Shown: positions 57,139-64,000 of the stretch, piece by piece | Numbering within the stretch: position 1 is the first letter of the stretch | Layout: the number at the start of each line of letters is the position of its first letter | NCBI GenBank assembly: GCA_050084515.1 | Contig: CM114272.1 | Location: 32,488,001-32,552,000, forward strand | DNA: 64,000 nucleotides | Direction: 5' to 3' | Source: Blasia pusilla | Lineage: Eukaryota; Marchantiophyta; Marchantiopsida; Blasiales | Notes under the pieces: model-generated | What the model saw: the letters and a program-made list of their open reading frames with translations, nothing else | Database searches by the model: none | What the model was told of the DNA's origin: nothing | Made by a program: the position numbers and the translations under genes

Positions 57139-60100
57139 CATTTATATATCACTCGGAGGTTACAATATTTTACTCCTTTCCCTACTCACTACCATTTTTA
57201 AAAATCACTTTCGTTCACAATAAGTTATCAATCAGGTAATACATAGAAATTGACAGTATGTAATTAATTATCCGTGCATCTTGGGGGTCCTTACTGATTT
57301 CAAATATTTACCGGCACCGAATAAGTCCCTTAAAGGATCACGTCTCTATTTCCTTCACCCAAGTGCAGTTGAACTTTACTATCCTACTCCCGACACGGGT
57401 GGAACCTGGGTCATTAGAGGATTTATGGTCTTGATGGAAGTTGAACTACTTAAACTCGAGACCCCAAGAACAATCTCCTCCGCTTATGGTTTATTGGAGC
57501 GGTCGTACTCTGTATCAGAACGTCGACTTAAAGGAGAGCAAGTTCATCAATCATAGAAGTAAAGTGAGACGAACCCTAAAAGTGAGGCGGAACTTTAGGG
57601 TTACCACTGTAGTGGCAGCTCACACGTCCCACGTGGCTCTCTCGCGCCTTCAGTTCCCCCACCAACTCCCTCTCTACATTCATTTAAGGAAAACAAACAC
57701 GAAACGCGTCCAAAGTGGCGGTTTAGGCCGCTACTAGCAGCCTAATACGCATTATGCTTAGCGATTAGGTGTGCTCCTCCCAACCAATGATAGGGACAAT
57801 TAATGAGCGTCCAAAGTTTGGTGGAGTTCCCAAAACTAAGGAAGGAAGGGGACATCTTATGCAAAGCGTCCCAAAGTTTGAGTCATTGAGAACGTGAGAG
57901 TTGCCCCCATTGGAGATGGGTGATGTGTTCCAAAGCTTTACTTGTGGCATTTTTCCCAACTTGGAAAAGGTGTACACAAATGGCCCCAGAGACATAATAA
58001 TAATAATAAATGTGCTCGACTTTTGGGTGAGAACTTGAAATGTGGCCCTTATGCCAAATGTGGGAGTGGGGAGGGAAAAAGAGAATGTGAGAGTCTATGA
58101 AGTGACCTTTATTTCCAGAATTAGAAAGGGAGGGAAACGAAAGAACGTGTTCCTTCAAAAGGTGAAAGTGCTCCATTTTTGTTTCATCTACGCTATTAAT
58201 TAAAACATACCCTTTTTTCCTTTTTTTTTCTCTTTTTTACATAAATAGCTAAATAATATACATTTGGGTTGGAAGGCTTGTATAAGAAAATGGTATCATG
58301 CGTCTGCATTTTCTTAATCAGGTGAATATTTTAATGGTATGTATATGAACTGCTATTACAATTTTAAAATAATTTGTTTAATTTAAACTGAAATGAGAAA
58401 ATTACCTCAAAATTTTTAAGGAAATAATGAACATTATGCTTATGACAATCTTCAACTTCGATAGAAATAGTAGCACAGATATAGTTTTGGAGTTTTTTTA
58501 TGATATTTTGCTAGGCATAACATAGGGGAGAATGAATGTATTCCAAAGTTTGACTGACTTCTTATCCTAATTATACATGGAGGAAAATAAATCTTCCTCT
58601 AAAAAAGGCTAGCATTCCACCGACAAGTATGGTAGCCCTCATGGTTGTCCATAATAGGGATACAATAAACACCTCTCAGATTATCTTATATTAGGGGAAA
58701 AAAAAAAGACCTTTTGTTCGAAGAATGTGTTGTCCACATGAGGTAAAATTTTCCTATCGAGTTTTTTTCTCACTTTGAGGAAATGATTCCTCCAAATATT
58801 TGGAGACTTGATAAGCTTATTATTCCCCATGCCACGGTCCAAGGAGTTTCTTGGTGGGAACAGTTATGTCGCCAATATTTGATATCCTCATTCCCCAAAA
58901 AAATTTGAAGATTTGAGAATGAAACGGAAACTTGTGATTTTAACCAACTACGATTACTCATAACCCCGGATCTCCCGAAAATTTTTGTAAAACATGATTG
59001 TACCCCCCTATTTGGTGAGTTGGTGTTCAAGATCCTCCTATCCGTACTGTCTTTGAAAACACTTAGTGGAGAGAATCATTTAGCTTTATGGCTACAAAGT
59101 GTACTCATGAGGTGTTGACTATGGTACCATATCATTATTGCCTATATGTCTCTTGAAGATTTTTAAAAAATTGGCCAAGGGAAAAAATTTTAAATAATTT
59201 TTAAAAATAGGGATTGAAGTTCCCTCCCAATCAAGCAAGAAAATTATTTAAAAATATACACCTTTAAATTTATTTTTTTAGGATAGGAAAATTTAATGAG
59301 TACAAGGGAGAATTTTTTAAACTCAAATAATCTAAAGATAAAAATAACTTAATAATTAAATACGAATCACTTCCAATTTTCATTTTCCTCATAGCCTCAT
59401 ATAGGCTATTTTAAAAAATTCAATTGTAAATGGATTCACACTTGGTATGATGACCCTACAATTACTAACTAGGAAGAGCATGTCAAGAAGGAGGCTAACG
59501 CAAATAATAGTATGATTTTCCCCAAGATTTAAATAGGGTAATATTAAAATGAAACCCAAGTGTGAAAGGCTTCACACATGTGGGGAGACTTTGTCAACAA
59601 GATTCATGGCCAGAAAATTTTAATATTTTTAAACAAAAATCCTCCAAAAATAGTTCCAATATGGTAAAACTCAACATCCAGTTTTTGAGGTCCCAAACCT
59701 ATTCCAACAGCCCCACACATAATCTTGCAAAGGATCTAGCAAAATATTTTGAAGACATTGTATGCTTTTCCATAATCCATATTCCACGACATATTGGGAT
59801 TTAAAGATCATTCAAGGGCAACCTTTGTAGATAAAAAGTTGAATGATGATCTAAAGAAAATGGTGAATCCAACTCTAGGCATGGGGGGTGTATAAGAGGC
59901 AAAGCCAAAGATCTCCAACAATTTGAATAAGAGTAGAGAGCCTCCAAATGTTGTAAATTGAAGTTTTCATTTCCATCCCTGGGCCATTCTAGGTATAATG
60001 CGGAGTAGATGATTGAATTCCAAATCTTCATAGATATTTATATATCCATTTATAAAGAAAAATATTATTTTATTCATTTCACACAAGATATTTGTGTGAG

Positions 60101-60359
60101 ATGAATGCTTCATTTTCTAATCGGGATAAGTGTAGGCGTTAAGGTGGATGAATGCCTTGAATCAACGGAGAACAAGAAATAATAATTCACTATTTCAAAT
60201 AAACATTACGTAATATATACTTTTAACGAATCTTGGAAGAATATCATTCACACAATTATTTAAATGCTTATTGGAGATTTTCGAGAATCTTCATACTTAG
60301 AGCTTGTCCTTATGGATAAGATAATTGTTTTACAAGAGGGGATAGAAATTATCACAGTT
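57139..60359. other. No gene seen
   Basis: Mostly AT-rich, with short frames lacking domains. A (TAA)n run lies near 57995-58010. Confidence 0.4.
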
Positions 60360-61259
60360 GGGTAGCCGATAGGCCGAGATCTATCGTGGATAGGGCGTAG
60401 GAGCCAGCGGACAATCTTGAGTGTAACTTTGTCCCACTATGTCAGATGAGGTTGAGGATAAGTCCATTGTGTCAGGAACGTTGTTTCTGACAATTTTCAT
60501 ATTGAGGTCTTTCACAATTGGGTGACTTGTTGACCAGGTCACCCGCCCGTGGTAACCTGTGTGCGCAGGTTACCAAGGGGAGGGCTATTTTTAGGGAAGA
60601 GCCTTTGGTTCTTCCCAACCCTATATAAGAGAGAAAGGTAGCTTTCCTAAGCCATCTTTCTCATGTTGGGCCGTTGGAGCACCTCTCTTGTATGTGTGAA
60701 AAGGACTAGGATGCTAGCGTTCGGATGCCTTGATAGCATAGGGTGGACGAGGCTCGATATGCCAATGTAGATTGAGGAGTGGAGTTTTAGGCCGGATGTG
60801 CCGTTTTTACTACTCTTTATTTTTACATGAGAAAGATGTCAGGGGGCTGGTGGAAATTTGTTGTTTGCAGGTAGGTAAGCGAGTTGCCTTGGTTGGGAGC
60901 CCTTGGAGACGCGTGTGTTGTGGGTGTTAGTCATTTTTCTATTCGGAAGGCCATGGGCGGAATCGCTGTCTATTTTTCTTAGATTTTGCTGGTACGGATT
61001 GACATGAGACAGCAGTCGAGTGTAGTGTGTGGTGGGGCGTCAGGTGTACGCAAGAGAGGGTGTCAAGAGAGAGAAGAAAAGAGCAGGTTTGAGTCTTGCA
61101 GCCGCCGGGGGACTGTCAAGTAAAAGCGGCTAGCTAAGGGTCTAGAGCAGGGGTTAGGGCGCGGACGGGCGGAAGGGCGGCAACGTGAGGAGACGGTCAA
61201 AAGTGCGCGGATGGGTGGAAGGGCACGGACGGGCGGCGACGCCCCCCTTTTTCGCATTT

Positions 61260-62156
61260 AAGATGCATAAGCTACATGGTTAGTTGGGCTACGCGGTGAG
61301 GATACCACGTAGTCAGTGTACGGGGTAGGTGAAAACATGTAGTAGAGCTGCTTATGTAGTTATGCGAGCTACGTGGCTGAGCGGGCTTGTACGGAGTTTT
61401 TCAGCTTGAGATTTTACGGAGATTATTTGGGAAGACTGCACTGATTTTTGGCGAGGTGGTGAGTTATACCCACAATTTGTGACGTCAGTCGTTGCAAGTC
61501 GATTTGGGGGTCGACTTGGTAGTTCTTCACCGATTGTGGGTGCAAGGGTTATGATGGAGACACACACGCTAATGTTGATCGGGAGGATTGACGTGTTGGT
61601 CGAGAAGAGTGTTGTGTTGCGGACGTTGTCATACCACATGGAGGAGTGAGTGCTGACGGTACATAGGTTGGTGGGTGTGATCAGGTTACCCATTCGAGTC
61701 CCTTTTCCCGCACGTGTCTCGTGTGATTGAGAGTGTTGGGTATCGGGTAGTAGTTGGTACTAGGTGGGTCCAGTGATGGTGACGAGTGTAGATTATTTTC
61801 ATGTGTAGCATGTTGGTGGATATACGGCGGTTGCCGAGTAGGGGTTGCGTGTATGACCTGAGAGAGTGTTGCTAGGTTATGTGAGTCAGTTGGGAGGCTC
61901 ATGGTGAGCCCGAGTGTTGAGTGCGCGTGAGGTCGGGTGTGTCATCACGGGATTGACGTTAGCATAGGTGAGCTAGTGAGGAGTGTGGGAGACTCTCGCT
62001 GAGTGTGAGTGCTTGAGCGGGTGAGACAGGGTTGTCATCACGGCGTTCTTCCAGGGTTTGGAAGAACGGGGTAGTGCGAGCAGTAGTAGTGGAGTGACAC
62101 GGTGTGGAGTGAGATATCGAGGAGTTACAAGTGAGGAGCTACCTTGACATCCATCC
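61260..62156 (+). other. Leader of the third Gypsy element
   Basis: G-rich leader-like sequence without supported coding; minus-strand frames across it are chance. Confidence 0.45.
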
Positions 62157-62972
62157 GTGGCTGGATCGTCATCACTAGACACTGGGTCTGGTGACGAGAT
62201 CATAGACGGAGGCAGTATCACTTGGCACGAGATGGACGACATGGGCCATCGAGGCATGTGTCGTTTCTCAGGTGTAGTGGGCACCATCCACTTAGATGAT
62301 TTTACCCAGGAGTTCAACACGTGGTGTGACTTCGAGGAGATACGGACCCCGACACGGTTCAACCCTTTCATGGCATGGAAGGGGTTGTTCCAGCACTTGG
62401 AGGGACCTCCGATGGATGATTACATGGAGTTTCGATCACTATATTCAGTAGAGATCGATGCCTGGAGGATGTATTAGGCTCTAGGGTATTGGTCCACTAG
62501 TGGTCACGAAGCATATGATGGGATTGTGAGAGGAGAGAGACCCACACCATCAGCCCGGAGACTAGATGGAGAGGAGGGCAGTGAGACAAAAAATGTGTTA
62601 GAGATCTCTGGTGGTAGAGGGCCACCCAATTTCAGCCCCACAGTGGAGTTCTTCCGACAGTTGGGGAAGAGCTACCAGGGCGTACGCACTGACAAGCTGA
62701 AGAGTCTACATGATTTTCAGCGACAATCAGGTGAGAGTCCGAGAGAGGCATTCACGCGCATGAGGAGGCTGATCATTGCTACGTATGGAGTGATTGAGGC
62801 GCAGTCAATCCAGTATTGGTACGGGGTTTTGGACCGAGAACTACGGAGGAGAGTCCAAGATGCGGTGCTGATTCACACAGTGAAGCCCACATTGAAGGTG
62901 GTCTTTGAGTTGTCTGAGCGTATTGAGCTCAACATGAGTGAGGAGCAGGTAGTGACCGCTGGATTTTCTTGA
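62157..62972 (+). pseudogene. Gag of the third Gypsy element
   Basis: IHLDDFTQEFNTWCDFEEI, FNPFMAWKGLFQHLEGPPMDDY and EIDAWRMY match the capsid of the 28.5-kb element; a stop follows at 62475. A second open part (62526-62972) has FSPTVEFFRQLGKSYQGVRT and AQSIQYWYGVLDRELRRR. Zinc-knuckle sequence follows in another frame at about 63135-63180 and 63247-63292 (DYCHRYGNTRDRCF-like). The capsid is less broken than that of the 28.5-kb copy. Confidence 0.82.
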
Positions 62973-63456
62973 GAGTCGACGGGTCCATGAGCGACGGTGA
63001 CCCCACAGGTGCCACAGCGAGCACCAGTACCACGGGAGCGGGCCGGTGTGCCCAGAGAGTAGGTCGGGTATCGTGAGCCTATGAGGCAACGACCCGTACC
63101 TACATATGTTTCCCAGCGGGAAAATGGGGTCTTGTTGGACGTGTGGAGGGGGCCATAGGCAGAGAGACTGCCCACAACATGGGAGAGGACCACGAGCGCC
63201 TCCGATTGCTCAGGAGCCATAGAGGATGGCCCCACCACAACACTAGTGTGACTATTGCCATAGATATGGTAACACTAGGGATAGATGTTTTGACCTTCGC
63301 CGAGAGGCACGTCCAGAGGTAAGGCAAGGGCCTGAGGGCGGTCATCTTGGAGGAGGTCGGGGAGTTCTTCCTAGACGTGGTGATAGAGGACCACCACCAG
63401 CCAGAGGAGATGGAGCAGGAGCACCAGAGCCGGCACTTCTCTCATACATCGATCAG

Positions 63457-63813
63457 TTGGAGCAAAGGATTGTTGTCATGACGATTATGCAGCTCAGGGA
63501 AGGCACGGAGCTGCGAGCAACTAGTGTGGCTCCAACTTCTACCTCTTACCCTGACCCGTGTGAGGATCTCGCCAGTATGGGGTTTATGTGTAGTGCAGCC
63601 CAGGTTGAGGCAGCTACAGTGGTGACTCGGGGTGCTGCGAGAGGCACCGAGCCATCGAGAGGTGGAGTTAAGATTGACCCACCAGAGGGGACCGATGGGC
63701 GGCAGGCTAGGGTTCCACAATCATTCACATTGTTGGAGGCACTACACACACCATCGATGGTGCCTCGACGACCAGCGGTGCCTATAGCTCAGGCAGGTGC
63801 ATTGACGTCATAA
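63457..63813 (+). pseudogene. Linker upstream of protease, third Gypsy element
   Basis: QARVPQSFTLLEALHTPSMVPR matches RLPQSFTLSEAMRTPSMGPH of the second element. The function of this conserved linker is unknown. The frame ends at 63813, and homologous sequence continues in other frames to the window end. Confidence 0.7.
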
Positions 63814-64000
63814 GGAGTTGGAGTGACAATTCCTATGCCGGCTTGAGTGGAGTCAGTGTCGACCATAGTGTCGGAGGTGGCCATTAGAGTGAGTCAGACT
63901 CCACTATTTTTCACCATAAGTTGGCGACGTTGGGAGTTGGACCAGCTGAGGTGTTCCGGCTGGCCGCCAGGTTGTGTGAGCGTGGAGAGATGACTGCTTC

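Larger units (their letters stand above)
60360..64000 (+). mobile_element. 5' part of a third Gypsy element, truncated by the window end
   Basis: LTR-like sequence (about 60360-60800) has a TATA box at CCTATATAAGAGAG near 60622 and hairpins at 60551-60574 (GGTAACCTG with CAGGTTACC) and near 60521-60547. Leader, gag, knuckles and the linker region follow, all related to the 26.7-36.5 kb element but clearly diverged. The last bases (VFRLAARLCERG translation) match 30215-30260 of that element, so protease and any methyltransferase would lie just outside the window. Confidence 0.8.

Overview
The window looks like nuclear DNA of a land plant. Two host genes can be supported. One is a small auxin-up RNA (SAUR) gene at about 1.5 kb on the plus strand. 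The other is a five-exon GDSL esterase/lipase gene on the minus strand between 38.4 and 43.9 kb, with clean GT/AG introns. Most of the rest is transposable elements in various states of decay, set in AT-rich intergenic DNA. I see nothing that fixes the species. Methyltransferase-bearing Gypsy elements are reported from a streptophyte alga and from dinoflagellates, so a non-seed plant is possible, but that is a guess.

Layout: 0-5 kb holds the SAUR gene with a GAGA-rich leader and a four-copy minisatellite. 5.7-7.1 kb is a decayed Ty1/Copia copy. 7.5-10.4 kb is a Ty3/Gypsy deletion derivative that kept its integrase and 3' LTR. 10.4-16.2 kb is decayed AT-rich DNA with a long (CT)n tract and an imperfect inverted repeat. 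16.2 to about 24.2 kb is a minus-strand Helitron with a PIF1-type helicase, split by a complete Ty1/Copia element (17467-22777; 312-bp LTRs, target duplication ATAAT). 24.6-25.4 kb is an array of about 19 degenerate decamers (consensus RATCYRACGG) ending in a perfect palindrome and a telo-box/pyrimidine-rich stretch that looks like a promoter. 25.7-37 kb is a minus-strand non-LTR element cut in two by a large plus-strand Gypsy element (26749-36533; target duplication TCTA). 38.4-43.9 kb is the GDSL gene. 46.9-50 kb is a second non-LTR element on the plus strand. 50-60 kb is AT-rich with few recognisable remnants. 60.4-64 kb is the 5' part of a third, related Gypsy element that runs off the window.

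The most notable object is the Gypsy element at 26.7-36.5 kb. In order it encodes Gag with two zinc knuckles, an aspartic protease, a C5 cytosine-DNA methyltransferase domain (motifs I, IV PCQ, VI ENV, VIII RPR and X visible in canonical order), reverse transcriptase, RNase H, and an integrase ending in a complete C4HC3 PHD finger. It thus carries both a potential DNA-methylation writer and a potential histone reader. The copy is dead: it has stops and frameshifts, including a 20-bp triplication inside the methyltransferase. Its relatives at 7.5 and 60.4 kb show that the family is multicopy here. Its 3' LTR has an unusual A-B-A structure, with the same 125-bp block at both ends, seen in two independent copies.

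All reading was done by eye from the sequence and its translations. No database searches, alignments or folding calculations were run.
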